From Coraliomargarita sp. (GTDB taxonomy: Bacteria; Verrucomicrobiota; Verrucomicrobiia; Opitutales; UBA953), in NCBI GenBank assembly GCA_024638885.1, contig JAHEJL010000002.1:434001-498000 (forward strand): 64,000 nucleotides of DNA. Reading direction: 5' to 3'. A program made the position numbers and the translations under genes. Every line of letters starts with the position of its first letter. Positions within the stretch are counted from its first letter, which is position 1. Under the pieces are notes generated by a model. The model worked only from the letters and a program-made list of their open reading frames with translations. It was not told where the DNA came from and made no database searches. Positions 46,340 to 56,679 of this stretch are shown here, piece after piece.

Positions 46340-49300
46340 ACACCGAAGAATTCGAAAAGAAGGCCGACAGCGGCCGCCGCCTCGTCGACACGCTGGCCTC
46401 GCTCAAGCTGACGGTCTTCCTGCTGGTGCTGTCGATGATCCTGGTGCTGCTCGGCACGCTCGAGCAGGTCCACTGGGGCGTCTGGCACGTCCAGAAGGTC
46501 TACTTCAGCGACTGGCTGTGCTTCTACCCGATGGACCCCACCGCGGCCTTCCGCATGCCGCTGCCCGGCGGTTTCCTCATCGGCGCCCTGCTCATCGTCA
46601 ACCTGACCTTCGCGCACTTCCGCCACTTCAAGGCGACGGCCGCCAAGGTCGGCATCAGCATGATCCACGCCGGCCTCCTGCTCCTGCTCGTCGGCGGCTT
46701 CATCACCGCCGTCTACCAGGAAGAGTCCGCGATGATCATACCTGAAGGCGAACAGCGCGACTACTCCGAGGCGTTCCGCGACTTCGAGATCGCGCTCGTC
46801 GAGAAGTCCGCCGGCCGCGACGCCGTCGTCGCCGTGCCCGACGCGCTCCTGCGCGACATCGCCGCCAAGAAAGCCCCGGCCGACGTCGCCCTGCCCGGCA
46901 CGCCGTTCACGCTCGTCGTCCAGGCCTTCCATCCGAACGCCATGCTCCGCGCGAAGTCGCAGATGCCCGACGGCCTCGACCTGAAGGCCACGCAAGGCAT
47001 CGGCGCCCGCACCCAGCTCGCCTACAAGCCGATGCCCGAAAGCTTCGACGACAACCGCCCCAACGCCCCGACCGCCATCGTCGAACTGAAGACGAAGGAG
47101 AAGTCCCTCGGCACCTGGGCCCTCAACCTCAACCTGACCGAATCCTTCGACGCGCAGTCCTTCGAGGAAGGCGGCAAGAAGTATGAGCTCTCCCTCCGCC
47201 GCGCCCGCCACTACGTGCCGTTCACGGTGCAGCTGGACAAGTTCACCCACGAGAAATACCCCGGAACCGAGACCCCGCGCCGCTTCGCCAGCGACGTCAC
47301 GGTCAAGGAAGGCGCCAGCTCGTTCACCTATAACGTCTCGATGAACCAACCGCTGCGCCACGCCGGCCTGACGTTCTTCCAGTCGAGCTTCGGCAGCACC
47401 AAGGACGGCAAGAGCCTCAGCGTGCTCCAGGTCGTCCGCAACCCGGGCTGGCTCCTGCCCTACGTCTCGGTCTCCGTGATGTCGCTCGGCCTGCTCTGGC
47501 ACTTCGGCTTCTCCCTGCTCCGCTTCCTCCGCGGCCGCGCCGCCAAGGCCGCCGCCCTCGTCGCCCTCGGCTGCCTGACGGTTTCCGCCGACGCCGCCGA
47601 AGGTACCTGGAATACCCGCGAGTTCGGCGAGATCCCCGTCCAGAGCGGCGGTCGCATCGTCCCCATCGAGACCCTCGCGACGGGCTCGCTGCTCCAGATG
47701 CGCTCGCGCACCTCGATCAGCCTCACGAAGCTCGAACGCGTGGCCTTCGGCCAGCGTCCGTCCACCTGGACCGCCGAACAGCGCGCCGAGATCGCCAAGG
47801 AGCTCCCGGCCCTCGACGACAAGCTCCAGGCCCTGCTCGAGAAGCGTCCGGTCCGCCTGACCGGCGGCGCCATCGGCTCCGTCGACTGGCTCATCGAAGT
47901 CTCCTTCCGCGCCCCGATCGCCCGCCAGCTGCCGACCTTCCGCGTCGAACACCCCAACGTGCTCAAGCGCGTCGGCGGCAACCCCGAGAAGAGCCTCTAC
48001 GTCAGCTGGGACGGCATCCTGAAGAACAGCGCCGAACTCAGCAAGGCGGCCGAACAGGCCCGCGGCCGCGCCCAGGCCGACCGTGACGCCGAGGACCGCG
48101 CCTTGCTCCAGCTGGAGAGCGCCGCCCGCCAGTATGCGACCCTTAGCATGACGTTCATCCCGGGCGACCTGCCGGCCGACGTCACCCCGCGCCGCGAATA
48201 CGGCGCCTGGATCAGCGCCCTCAACCGCGCCCTCACCGAGATGAACGAGAGCCGCGCCAACGGCGGTTCCGGCAATGCCTTCGACCCCGAGCTGCAGAAG
48301 ACCGTGCGCACGTTCGTCGAACGCTACCAAGACTTCGAACGCGAAGGCACCATCGGCCTCCTGCCGCCTCGCGACGCCCATTCGCTCGCCCGCTGGGACA
48401 ACCTCGGCGGCTCGCTCCTCGGCGTCATCAAGGACCAGAAGGAACACCGCGCCGGCCTCGCCGAGGACGGCGTCATCACACGCTACGCCGACTTCTCCGT
48501 CGCCTGGCGCGACGGCAAGGACGACGAATGCTCCCGCCTCAGCACCGCGATCGCGGCCTCGCTGAAGGGTCCGTGGTCCGCCAAGGCCGAGTCCGAAGCC
48601 GCCTTCGGCCGCCTGCAGCCGTTCTACTGGCTGCTCATCGCCTACGCGATCACCGTGCTGATGGTCTTCGCCTCCTGGCTGACCTCCTCCGAAAGCCTGC
48701 GCGCCTGGTCGTATCGCCTGCTGCTCGCCTGCTTCGTCCTGCACACGCTGGCCCTCGGCTACCGCATGTGGCTCCACGGCCGCCCGCCGGTGACGAACCT
48801 CTACTCGTCGGGCATCTTCGTGGCCTGGGGCGCCGTCGCCCTCGGCATCCTGCTCGAACGCGTCTGGAAGAACGGCATCGGCGCCGCCGCCACCGGCATC
48901 TGCGGCTTCGTCTCGCTGATCATCGCGCATAACCTCGGCCTCTCCGGCGAAGACAACCTCGAGAGCGTCCGCGCGGTGCTGGACTCGAACTTCTGGCTCG
49001 CGACGCACGTGACCATCGTGACCTTGGGCTATTCGGCGACCTTCGTCGCCGGCCTGCTCGGCGCGCTGCACCTCGCGCTCCGCGCCTTCAAGAAGGACTA
49101 CGTCTGGGGCGACAGCGTCGCCCGCGCGGCCTACGGCATCCTCGCCTTCGCGGTGCTCGCGAGCTTCATCGGCACGATGCTCGGCGGCATCTGGGCCGAC
49201 CAGAGCTGGGGCCGCTTCTGGGGCTGGGACCCCAAGGAGAACGGCGCGATCCTCATCGTGCTCTGGTGCGCCATCTGCCTCCATGCCCGCTGGGGCGGCC

Positions 49301-49515
49301 TCGTCCGCCGCGAAGGGCTCATGCAGCTCCTCATCTTCGGCAACATCGTCACGGCTTGGTCCTGGTTCGGCACCAACCTCCTCGGCGTGGGCCTGCACAG
49401 CTACGGCTTCACGGAATCCGGCTTCTTCTGGCTGATGATCTTCTGGGCCTCGCAGCTCGCGCTCATCGCCCTCGGCTGGCTGCCTGACCGTTCCAAGTCC
49501 GCCCAGTCCGCATGA
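46336..49515 (+). CDS. ResB-CcsA fusion, cytochrome c synthase (system II)
   Basis: 1059 residues, both system II subunits in one chain. The N-terminal ResB part starts with a transmembrane helix (LKLTVFLLVLSMILVLLGTL) and carries a large periplasmic domain to about residue 400. The C-terminal CcsA part (about 760-1059) has several helices, the haem-handling tryptophan-rich motif WADQSWGRFWGWDPKENG, and histidines in LHARWGG, ATHVTIVTLGY and HTLALGYRMWLHG. It attaches haem to the CxxCH sites of exported cytochromes, such as those encoded at 13608 and 33486. The start GTG overlaps the preceding lipoprotein stop. Confidence 0.95.
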   Translation: MNTEEFEKKADSGRRLVDTLASLKLTVFLLVLSMILVLLGTLEQVHWGVWHVQKVYFSDWLCFYPMDPTAAFRMPLPGGFLIGALLIVNLTFAHFRHFKATAAKVGISMIHAGLLLLLVGGFITAVYQEESAMIIPEGEQRDYSEAFRDFEIALVEKSAGRDAVVAVPDALLRDIAAKKAPADVALPGTPFTLVVQAFHPNAMLRAKSQMPDGLDLKATQGIGARTQLAYKPMPESFDDNRPNAPTAIVELKTKEKSLGTWALNLNLTESFDAQSFEEGGKKYELSLRRARHYVPFTVQLDKFTHEKYPGTETPRRFASDVTVKEGASSFTYNVSMNQPLRHAGLTFFQSSFGSTKDGKSLSVLQVVRNPGWLLPYVSVSVMSLGLLWHFGFSLLRFLRGRAAKAAALVALGCLTVSADAAEGTWNTREFGEIPVQSGGRIVPIETLATGSLLQMRSRTSISLTKLERVAFGQRPSTWTAEQRAEIAKELPALDDKLQALLEKRPVRLTGGAIGSVDWLIEVSFRAPIARQLPTFRVEHPNVLKRVGGNPEKSLYVSWDGILKNSAELSKAAEQARGRAQADRDAEDRALLQLESAARQYATLSMTFIPGDLPADVTPRREYGAWISALNRALTEMNESRANGGSGNAFDPELQKTVRTFVERYQDFEREGTIGLLPPRDAHSLARWDNLGGSLLGVIKDQKEHRAGLAEDGVITRYADFSVAWRDGKDDECSRLSTAIAASLKGPWSAKAESEAAFGRLQPFYWLLIAYAITVLMVFASWLTSSESLRAWSYRLLLACFVLHTLALGYRMWLHGRPPVTNLYSSGIFVAWGAVALGILLERVWKNGIGAAATGICGFVSLIIAHNLGLSGEDNLESVRAVLDSNFWLATHVTIVTLGYSATFVAGLLGALHLALRAFKKDYVWGDSVARAAYGILAFAVLASFIGTMLGGIWADQSWGRFWGWDPKENGAILIVLWCAICLHARWGGLVRREGLMQLLIFGNIVTAWSWFGTNLLGVGLHSYGFTESGFFWLMIFWASQLALIALGWLPDRSKSAQSA

Positions 49516-50036
49516 CCGAAGCCGTCGGCCCGACCTGGTTCTGCATCAAGGCCAAGCCCCGCCAGGAGGCGGTGGCGGTGCAGAACCTGCGGGCCGTCGG
49601 CATCGGCGAGCTGGTCTTCCCGCGCCTCCGGCGCACGCGCCGCGGCCACGACAAGAACAAGGTCGTCGTCGAGCCGCTGTTCCCCGGCTACGTCTTCGCC
49701 CGCTTCGATCCGATGGAATTCCAGTCCACGATCCGGAGCACCCGCGGCGTCCTCCATCTCGTCAGCCGCGAAGGCCGGCCGGTCGACGTCGAACAGGCGG
49801 TGATCGACGAACTCAACGCGCTCGGCCCCGACGCCATCCTCTCGATGCTCGACGAGGAACTGAAGGTCGGCGCGAAGGCCCGCGTGATCCGCGGCATCTT
49901 CAGCGGCTCGGAAGGGGAGATCATCCGCCTCGAGTCGCCGCAGAAACGTATCGCCCTCCTGCTCTCGATCCTCGGCTCCGACCAACCCGTCGAACTGCCG
50001 CTCGACGACGTCGAAGGCCTCCCCGACGAAGCCTGA
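49512..50036 (+). CDS. NusG-family transcription elongation factor paralogue (RfaH-like)
   Basis: 174 residues. The NGN domain is at the N-terminus (TWFCIKAKPRQEAVAVQNLR, VVVEPLFPGYVFARF) and a KOW domain at the end (VGAKARVIRGIFSGSEGEII). The sequence is closer to specialised NusG paralogues such as RfaH than to housekeeping NusG, which normally lies beside the ribosomal L11 genes. It may help RNA polymerase through a particular long transcript. It overlaps the ResB-CcsA gene by four bases (ATGA). Confidence 0.85.
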   Translation: MTEAVGPTWFCIKAKPRQEAVAVQNLRAVGIGELVFPRLRRTRRGHDKNKVVVEPLFPGYVFARFDPMEFQSTIRSTRGVLHLVSREGRPVDVEQAVIDELNALGPDAILSMLDEELKVGAKARVIRGIFSGSEGEIIRLESPQKRIALLLSILGSDQPVELPLDDVEGLPDEA

Positions 50037-50078
50037 ATAATCTGGCCCACGCCCCAGCCCTGCCCCTAGCCCTTCCAC

Positions 50079-50540
50079 ATGATCCTCGACCAGCTCTCCG
50101 CTTCCGCCGCCTACGAAGGACTGCACCCGCTCTTCCCGAAGGCCTTCGCCTACCTCCGCGCCTTCGACGTGCACACGCCCGACGGCAAATATGAGCTCCA
50201 AGGCCAGGACCTCGTCGCGATCGTCCAGCGCTACCAGACGGCGCCGTCCGCCGACAAGATGTGGGAAGCCCATCAGGTCTACGGCGACATCCAGGTCGTC
50301 TACCAAGGCCTCGAGTATTGCGGCCATACGGACCAGCGGACGCTCGTGGTGACCAAGCCTTACGTCCCGGAGAAGGACGTCGAGAAATACGCCGCCCCTT
50401 CCGCGCCGTCCGCCTTGCTCACGCTCGGCCGAGGGAACTTCGCGATCTTCCATCCGCAGGACGGCCATCAGCCCGGCGTGCAGGTCGGCGCCCCCGGCGA
50501 GATCCTGAAGGTCGTCATCAAGTTCCGGCTGAAGGCCTGA
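50079..50540 (+). CDS. YhcH/YjgK/YiaL-family protein (NanQ-like)
   Basis: 153 residues, a cupin-like fold. It has the family pattern: KYELQGQDLVAIVQRYQT, then WEAHQVYGDIQVVYQGLEY, FHPQDGHQPGVQVG and ILKVVIKF. The histidines and glutamates are candidate metal ligands. In E. coli YhcH (NanQ) interconverts anomers of N-acetylneuraminate, and others handle different sugars. The secreted sialidase-like protein encoded at 19146 makes a sialic-acid link attractive but unproven. Confidence 0.85.
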   Translation: MILDQLSASAAYEGLHPLFPKAFAYLRAFDVHTPDGKYELQGQDLVAIVQRYQTAPSADKMWEAHQVYGDIQVVYQGLEYCGHTDQRTLVVTKPYVPEKDVEKYAAPSAPSALLTLGRGNFAIFHPQDGHQPGVQVGAPGEILKVVIKFRLKA

Positions 50541-50584
50541 GCAGGGAACCTTGCCTCCGGGCCAGGGTCGGCTAGGCATACCCC

Positions 50585-51526
50585 ATGCTTCCCCGCCTTA
50601 CCCTCGCCTGCCTCGCGCTGCTCGGCGCTTCCGCGCTTCACGCCGAAGAACCCACCCGCATCCGCGACGTCATCTACGCCAAGCATGACGGCGTGGCGCT
50701 GACGATGGATGTCTTCAAGCCGGCCAAGCCCAACGGCGCCGCCGTCGTCAAGATCATCAGCGGCGGCTGGCGTTCCGACCACAAGGGCATCAACGACGGC
50801 ACCTGGCCGAGCCATGGCTACACGACCTTCGTCGTCGTCCACGGCACCCAGCCGCGCTTCCAGGTCGAGGAGATCGTCGAAGACCTCAACCGCGCCGTCC
50901 GCTTCGTCCGCGCCCATGCCGCGGAATATGGCGTCGACCCTCGGAAGATCGGCGTCACCGGCGGCAGCGCCGGCGGCCACCTCAGCCTGATGCTGGCGAC
51001 CCGCGGCGCTCCGGGCCCGAAAGGCAAGGATCCCGTCGACGCCTTCAGCAGCCGTCCCGATGCGGTCGCCTGCTTCTATCCGCCCACGGATTACCTCAAC
51101 TGGTTCGAACCCGGCGACGACGCCGTCGGTATCGGCAAGCTCTCCGCCTACGCCGCGGCGTTCGGCCCGAAGGCGACCACCCCCGAAGGCCGCGCGAAGC
51201 TCGGCCGCGAACTTTCGCCGATCTATTGGGTCCACAAGGAACAGCCGCCGATCTACATCGTCCACGGCGACGCCGATCCCGGCGTCTCGGTCACGCAGTC
51301 GCTGCGCTTCCTCGCCAAGTGCCATGAACTGGGCGCCGTCTGCGAGGTTACCGTCCGCAAGGGCGCCGGCCATGGCGGCTGGGTCGAGATGACCGAAGAC
51401 ACCCGACGTATGGCGGAATGGTTCGACCTGCAGCTCCTCGGTAAGCAGCCAGCCCGGCCTTTCAACTTCGACCAGTCGACCCTGCCCAGCACGCCCGTCG
51501 CCGCCAAGCCGGCCGTGAAGAAGTAA
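50585..51526 (+). CDS. Secreted alpha/beta-hydrolase (esterase/lipase-like)
   Basis: 313 residues. Signal peptide MLPRLTLACLALLGASALHA. The nucleophile elbow is GVTGGSAGGHLSLMLA (Ser in GxSxG), the oxyanion-side segment is KIISGGWRSDHKG (unusual; the esterase norm is HGGG), and a histidine lies in RKGAGHGGW, with an Asp in HGDADPGV. It resembles carboxylesterases of the Aes/acetyl-esterase type that deacetylate sugars. The ATG follows GGCATACCCC, with no Shine-Dalgarno site. A lysine tail ends the chain. Confidence 0.85.
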   Translation: MLPRLTLACLALLGASALHAEEPTRIRDVIYAKHDGVALTMDVFKPAKPNGAAVVKIISGGWRSDHKGINDGTWPSHGYTTFVVVHGTQPRFQVEEIVEDLNRAVRFVRAHAAEYGVDPRKIGVTGGSAGGHLSLMLATRGAPGPKGKDPVDAFSSRPDAVACFYPPTDYLNWFEPGDDAVGIGKLSAYAAAFGPKATTPEGRAKLGRELSPIYWVHKEQPPIYIVHGDADPGVSVTQSLRFLAKCHELGAVCEVTVRKGAGHGGWVEMTEDTRRMAEWFDLQLLGKQPARPFNFDQSTLPSTPVAAKPAVKK

Positions 51527-51584
51527 GCGTCCCGGCGGAAGATTTACGCTGGCGGGAAAGCCCGCCTGTTTCCATAAAGTGGGC

Positions 51585-52289
51585 ATGGCTTCGCCTTGCC
51601 GACTCATCCTCGCCCTCGACGTAGAGACCAAGGAGGAAGCCTTGGCCCTCGCCCGCCCCCTCGCCGGCAACCTCGCCTGGGTGAAGCTCGGCCTCCAGCT
51701 CTTCACGCGCCACGGCCCGGGCATCGTCGATGAATTCCATGCGCTCGGCTTCAAGGTCTTCCTCGACCTGAAGTTCCACGACATCCCGAACACCGTCTCC
51801 TCCGCGATCAAGAGCCTGAAGGGTCGCCCCTGCTCGCTGCTCACGATCCACGCGTGCGGCGGCCCCGAGATGATCGCCCGCGCCGCCGAAGCCGCGAAGG
51901 CCACCCTGCCCGATTGCACCGTCCTCGGCGTCACGGTCCTCACCTCGATGGACCAGGCGCAGCTCACCGCCACCGGCGTCGCCCGCACGCCCGAAGAACA
52001 GGTCCGCCTCCTCGGTCGCATGGCCATCGGCGCCGGCATCGGCGGCCTGGTCTGCTCGCCCCTCGAACTGCCGATCCTCCGCCAAGACCTCGGCGCCGGT
52101 CCGACGCTCGTCACCCCGGGCATCCGCTACCCCGACGCCGCCGGCGACGACCAGAACCGCATCATGACGCCGGCCCAGGCCGCCGCCGCGGGCGCCAGCT
52201 TCATCGTGGTCGGCCGCCCGATCCTCAAGGCCAAGGATCCCGCGGCCGAGACGCTCCGCATCCGCCGCGACATCGGCGAGATCGCATGA
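51585..52289 (+). CDS. pyrF: Orotidine 5'-phosphate decarboxylase
   Basis: 234 residues. Last step of UMP synthesis: decarboxylates OMP. The catalytic Lys and Asp are in FLDLKFHDIPNTV, the N-terminal barrel strand is LILALDVETKEEAL, and the phosphate-binding end is VTPGIRYPDAAGDDQNR and FIVVGRPIL. The ATG at 51585 is preferred over a GTG six bases earlier. Its stop overlaps the ispD start (ATGA). Confidence 0.95.
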   Translation: MASPCRLILALDVETKEEALALARPLAGNLAWVKLGLQLFTRHGPGIVDEFHALGFKVFLDLKFHDIPNTVSSAIKSLKGRPCSLLTIHACGGPEMIARAAEAAKATLPDCTVLGVTVLTSMDQAQLTATGVARTPEEQVRLLGRMAIGAGIGGLVCSPLELPILRQDLGAGPTLVTPGIRYPDAAGDDQNRIMTPAQAAAAGASFIVVGRPILKAKDPAAETLRIRRDIGEIA

Positions 52290-52990
52290 GCGCCGGCGAC
52301 GACATCCTGATCCTCCTCGCCGCGGGTTCCGCGCGGCGCATGCAGGCGGTCGTCGACGACAAGATCACCGCGCTCCTCGCCGGCAAACCGGTCTTCGTCC
52401 ACTCGCTCCAGTCCTTCCTGAGCACAGGCCTCATCGGTCGCGTGGTCATCACCTACCGCGACGAAGCCCAGCTGACCAAGCTGAAGGCCCAGCTCGCGGG
52501 ACACGCTCCGGCCGGCGCCGTCGTCGACTTCGTCCCGGGCGGCGAGTCGCGCCAGGATTCGGTCCTCGCCGCGCTCAACACCTGCGAAGGCCATGCCGGC
52601 CTGGTGCATATCCATGACGGCGCCCGCCCGCTCGTCTCCGCCGAAGCCATCCGCAAAGTCCGCGAGAAGGCCAAGGAAACCGGCGCCGCCATCCTCGCCG
52701 GCCGCGCGGCCGATACGGTGAAGATCGCCAAGGCGGATTCCGCCTCGGTCGACACCTCGCCCGACCGCGGCCTGGTCTGGACCGCCGAGACGCCGCAGGT
52801 CTTCCGCACCTCGATCGTCCTCAAGGCTTATCGCAAGGTCGCCGAGCTGCAGCGCAAGGTGACCGACGACAGCTCCGCCGTGGAATTCGTCGGCCAGGAC
52901 GTGTCCCTGGTCGAGAACCCTTCGGTGAACCTGAAGCTGACGCGTCCGGCGGACTTCGTCCTGGCGGAAGCGATCCTGAAGACGCGCTGA
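52286..52990 (+). CDS. ispD: 2-C-methyl-D-erythritol 4-phosphate cytidylyltransferase
   Basis: 234 residues. Makes CDP-ME in the non-mevalonate isoprenoid pathway. The nucleotide-binding loop is ILLAAGSARRM, close to the consensus LAAGxGxRM, with a lysine a few residues on (DDK) that could replace the PKQ lysine. The family's HDGARPLV motif follows, and WTAETPQVFRTSIVLKAY near the end is the usual TPQxF site. The last part carries the metal and substrate acids (TDDSSAVEF). ATGA overlap with pyrF. Confidence 0.93.
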   Translation: MSAGDDILILLAAGSARRMQAVVDDKITALLAGKPVFVHSLQSFLSTGLIGRVVITYRDEAQLTKLKAQLAGHAPAGAVVDFVPGGESRQDSVLAALNTCEGHAGLVHIHDGARPLVSAEAIRKVREKAKETGAAILAGRAADTVKIAKADSASVDTSPDRGLVWTAETPQVFRTSIVLKAYRKVAELQRKVTDDSSAVEFVGQDVSLVENPSVNLKLTRPADFVLAEAILKTR

Positions 52991-52994
52991 GCGC

Positions 52995-53462
52995 TCAGTA
53001 GCCGGCCTGACGGAGCGCGGCGTCCAGCTTGACCTGGAAGTCCGTGATGTCCTGCGGCGTCGGACGGTAGCCCGGCGTACGCGCGGCCATGCCCGGACGG
53101 CCCTGATGGTCGATATACCAATCGGCCTTCTCGCCGTCGGAGAAAGTGACGTGGCCGCTGACCATGGCGTGCGGCTGCGCGATCGTGTCGACTTCGACGG
53201 TCACGACGCCGGCGCCCTGGGCGGCCGGAGCGGGCGCGGCGGCCTCGGCCGGCGCGGCTTCGGCGGCGACTTCCTCGGGCTTCTTCGGCTCTTCCTTCTC
53301 GACGAGGGCGAGGTTCAGGTCGTCCACGAGGAAGCGGACGTCCATGTAGGTCATCGAGACTTCGAGCTGCGTAGAAAGACGTTCCTGGATCTGCGAAAGC
53401 GTGGCGCCTTCGGCCACCCAGGCGGAAACCTTGGAAATCTGTTCGGGAGTCAGTCGGGCCAT
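52995..53462 (-). CDS. Conserved-looking hypothetical protein with helical N-terminal domain
   Basis: 155 residues, no signal peptide. The first 55 are helical (MARLTPEQISKVSAWVAEGA, EVSMTYMDVRFLVDDLNLAL) and may form a small helix-turn-helix-like domain. A Pro/Ala/Glu linker follows, then a beta-rich end: VTVEVDTIAQPHAMVSGHVT, FSDGEKADWYIDHQGRPGMA. I recognise no family. Convergent with ispD; its start and the menB start are 91 bases apart on opposite strands. Confidence 0.65.
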   Translation of the reverse strand: MARLTPEQISKVSAWVAEGATLSQIQERLSTQLEVSMTYMDVRFLVDDLNLALVEKEEPKKPEEVAAEAAPAEAAAPAPAAQGAGVVTVEVDTIAQPHAMVSGHVTFSDGEKADWYIDHQGRPGMAARTPGYRPTPQDITDFQVKLDAALRQAGY

Positions 53463-53553
53463 AGGCGGCTAAAGTGTGGGAGCCTCCGCCGATTTTCAAG
53501 CGTCTCGTCGCTTATTCGTTGGAAATCCGCCCCCTGCCCGCCAAGTTAGCCCC

Positions 53554-54386
<833 letters not shown>

Positions 54387-54399
<13 letters not shown>

Positions 54400-54971
54400 A
54401 CCCGATCCGCGTCACCGAGCGCGCGCAGAAGCTCGCGACCGAGATCCTCCGCCCCGGCGACATCGCCGTCGACGGCACCGCCGGCAAAGGCCGTGACACC
54501 GCGTGCCTCGCCCAGGCCGTCGGGCCGTCCGGGCACGTCCACGCCTTCGACATCCAACCCGAGGCGATCGCCTCGACGCGCAACCTCATCGAGGTCGCCG
54601 GCCTGCTCGGCCGCGTCTCGCTGCACCTGCGCAGCCATGCCGAGCTGGCCGACGTCCTCACGCCCGCCCAAGCCGGCAAACTCGGGGTCGCGATCTTCAA
54701 CCTGGGCTACCTGCCGGGCGGCGATGCGTCGATCATCACGCAGCCGGCCTCGACCGACCACGCCATCCGCACGGCCTTCGCACACCTGCGTCCCGGCGGC
54801 CGCCTCATCTGCGTCGCCTACACCGGCCACCCCGGCGGCCCCGAAGAATCCGACATCGTCCTACGCTTCGCCGAAGAACAGGCCGGCGCCGGACTCCACG
54901 TCGAGAAGATCGGCTATTACCCGACCCCGGGTAAGCCCTGGATCCTCGTGGTGAACAAGCCGGCGGCTTGA
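54387..54971 (+). CDS. mnmM: tRNA mnm5s2U-type methyltransferase MnmM (YtqB-like)
   Basis: 194 residues. SAM-dependent methyltransferase fold with [20 protein letters not shown], then [15 protein letters not shown], and [17 protein letters not shown], which match YtqB/MnmM, the enzyme that methylates nm5s2U34 in tRNA of Gram-positive bacteria and others. No ATG is available; TTG at 54387 overlaps menB by 13 bases. GTG is absent near the start. The chain ends LVVNKPAA. Neighbours trmO, trhO, gluQ and truA make this window rich in tRNA-modification genes. Confidence 0.85.
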
Positions 54972-55002
54972 AGTCGGAAGCATTCCTGCCAACTTGACCC
55001 GG

Positions 55003-55902
55003 ATGACCGCCCGCCGACGCATCATCCTCACCGGAGCCACGGGGCTCATCGGGCAGGCCCTGTCCGGACGGCTGACATCCCTGGGCTACGAGGTCGTCCC
55101 CTTCCGCTCCCGCCACGACGGCCCGGGCGGCTTCAATCATCTGACCGGGCACATCGACCGGGCCGCCCTCGAAGGCGCCTACGCCGTCATCCACCTCGCG
55201 GGCGAATCGATCGCCCAACGTTGGTCCGAGGCCGCGAAGGACCGCATCCTCACCAGCCGACGCGAAGGCACGCGCCTGCTCGCCACCACGCTGGCCGGCC
55301 TGTCCCAGAAACCGACGGTCTTCCTCTCGATGTCGGGTATCAATCGTTATGGCCTGCATCGCGCCGAAACCCTGGACGAATCCTCCGCGGTCTCGGCCGA
55401 CGGCTTCCTCCCCGCGGTGACCGAAGCCTGGGAAAACGCGACCCTACCGGCCAGCGAGGGAGGGATTCGTACGGTCCTGCTCCGCACCTCGTTGGTGCTT
55501 TCCGCCACCGGCGGCGGCTTGAAGAAGATGTTGCCCGCGTTCCGCCTCGGCCTGGGCGGCCCCATCGGCGGCGGCCGGCAGCGCCTGAGCTGGATCGGAC
55601 TGCCCGACCTCGTCGCCCTCATCGTCTGGGCCTTGGAAAACCCCGCCGTCCGCGGAGCGCTCAACGCCGTCGCGCCTCAGCCCGTCACCCAAGCCGAGTT
55701 CGCCCGCACCCTCGGGGCGGTCCTCCGTCGGCCGAGCTTCCTGCCGATGCCGGGTTGGGCGATCGCCTTGCTCTTCGGCCAGATGGGCCGGGAAACCGTC
55801 CTCGGCGACCTGGCCGCGAGCCCGCGCTTCGCGCTCACCGGCGGCTTCCGTTTCGGCACGCCCGACCTCGCCTCCGCGCTGCATCAGGCCGTAAGTGAAT
55901 GA
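55003..55902 (+). CDS. TIGR01777-family NAD(P)-dependent epimerase/dehydratase
   Basis: 299 residues. A Rossmann-fold SDR-extended enzyme with the glycine motif TGATGLIGQALSGRLTSLG, then VIHLAGESIAQRW and SGINRYGLH, with the tail LPMPGWAIALLFGQMGRETV of the DUF1731 type. The E. coli relative YfcH has unknown physiology. The start at 55003 is an ATG; a TTG nine bases upstream is less likely. Confidence 0.87.
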   Translation: MTARRRIILTGATGLIGQALSGRLTSLGYEVVPFRSRHDGPGGFNHLTGHIDRAALEGAYAVIHLAGESIAQRWSEAAKDRILTSRREGTRLLATTLAGLSQKPTVFLSMSGINRYGLHRAETLDESSAVSADGFLPAVTEAWENATLPASEGGIRTVLLRTSLVLSATGGGLKKMLPAFRLGLGGPIGGGRQRLSWIGLPDLVALIVWALENPAVRGALNAVAPQPVTQAEFARTLGAVLRRPSFLPMPGWAIALLFGQMGRETVLGDLAASPRFALTGGFRFGTPDLASALHQAVSE

Positions 55903-55944
55903 TTTTGGATTGAAGGCCGCAAGGCGGAGGGAGATTGTCCGCCC

Positions 55945-56676
55945 ATGGTTCGCGCTGCCTTCGTCTTCACCGTGCTGCTGCTCGTCGGTTGCGACGACGG
56001 TTCGCGCGCCGACTCCCGCACCATCGACGTCGACGACCCGGAATTCCGCGCCGGCCAGACCTTCCATAAGCAGGGCGAGATCCGCAAGGCGCTCGAGTGC
56101 TACCTGAAGGTCATCGACAACCGTAAAGGCGCCGCCGAATCCCACCTCGAAGCGGGCCGCATGTACCTGGAACTCCAGGACCCCCTGCCGGCGATCTACC
56201 ACTTCAACCAGTATATCCGGATGAAGCCGACGTCCGAGCAGTCGAACATCGTCCGCCAGATGATCAAGACCGCCGAGAAGCAGTTCATGCAGCAGCTGCC
56301 CGGCCGCCCGATGGAACCCGACGCCCTGGGCGGCGCCGACCTCAACGCGAAGCTCCGCAGCCTCCAGCTCGAGAACGAGAAGCTGAAGCGCGAACTCGCC
56401 GACACCAATCGCACCCAGAAAGCCCTCGTCCTCCCGCCGAAGACCACGGGCGACAAGACGACCGAAGCGCCCAAGGCCTCCGAAGAAAACGCCAAGCCCC
56501 AGCGCTTCCGCCAGTATACCATCGCGAAGGGCGACAACCTCTCGAGCATCGCCCGCAAGGTCTACGGCGAATCGACCCCGGCCCGCGTCAGCGCCATCTT
56601 CAACGCCAACCGCGACAAGATGACGTCCATCAACACCCTGCCGAAGATCGGCACGGTGATCCTTCTTCCGGAGTAA
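55945..56676 (+). CDS. LysM-domain lipoprotein with helical middle
   Basis: 243 residues. Lipobox LLLVGC (C16), then a TPR-like helical part (FRAGQTFHKQGEIRKALECY, YLELQDPLPAIYHFNQY), a coiled-coil segment (AKLRSLQLENEKLKRELADT), a Thr/Lys/Pro linker, and a C-terminal LysM (QYTIAKGDNLSSIARKVYGE, LPKIGTVILLPE) that binds peptidoglycan. It would sit between outer membrane and cell wall. The ATG has a purine-rich GGAGGGAG 14 bases upstream, one of the few Shine-Dalgarno-like sites here. The recF gene starts 3 bases after its stop. Confidence 0.88.
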   Translation: MVRAAFVFTVLLLVGCDDGSRADSRTIDVDDPEFRAGQTFHKQGEIRKALECYLKVIDNRKGAAESHLEAGRMYLELQDPLPAIYHFNQYIRMKPTSEQSNIVRQMIKTAEKQFMQQLPGRPMEPDALGGADLNAKLRSLQLENEKLKRELADTNRTQKALVLPPKTTGDKTTEAPKASEENAKPQRFRQYTIAKGDNLSSIARKVYGESTPARVSAIFNANRDKMTSINTLPKIGTVILLPE

Positions 56677-56679
56677 GCC

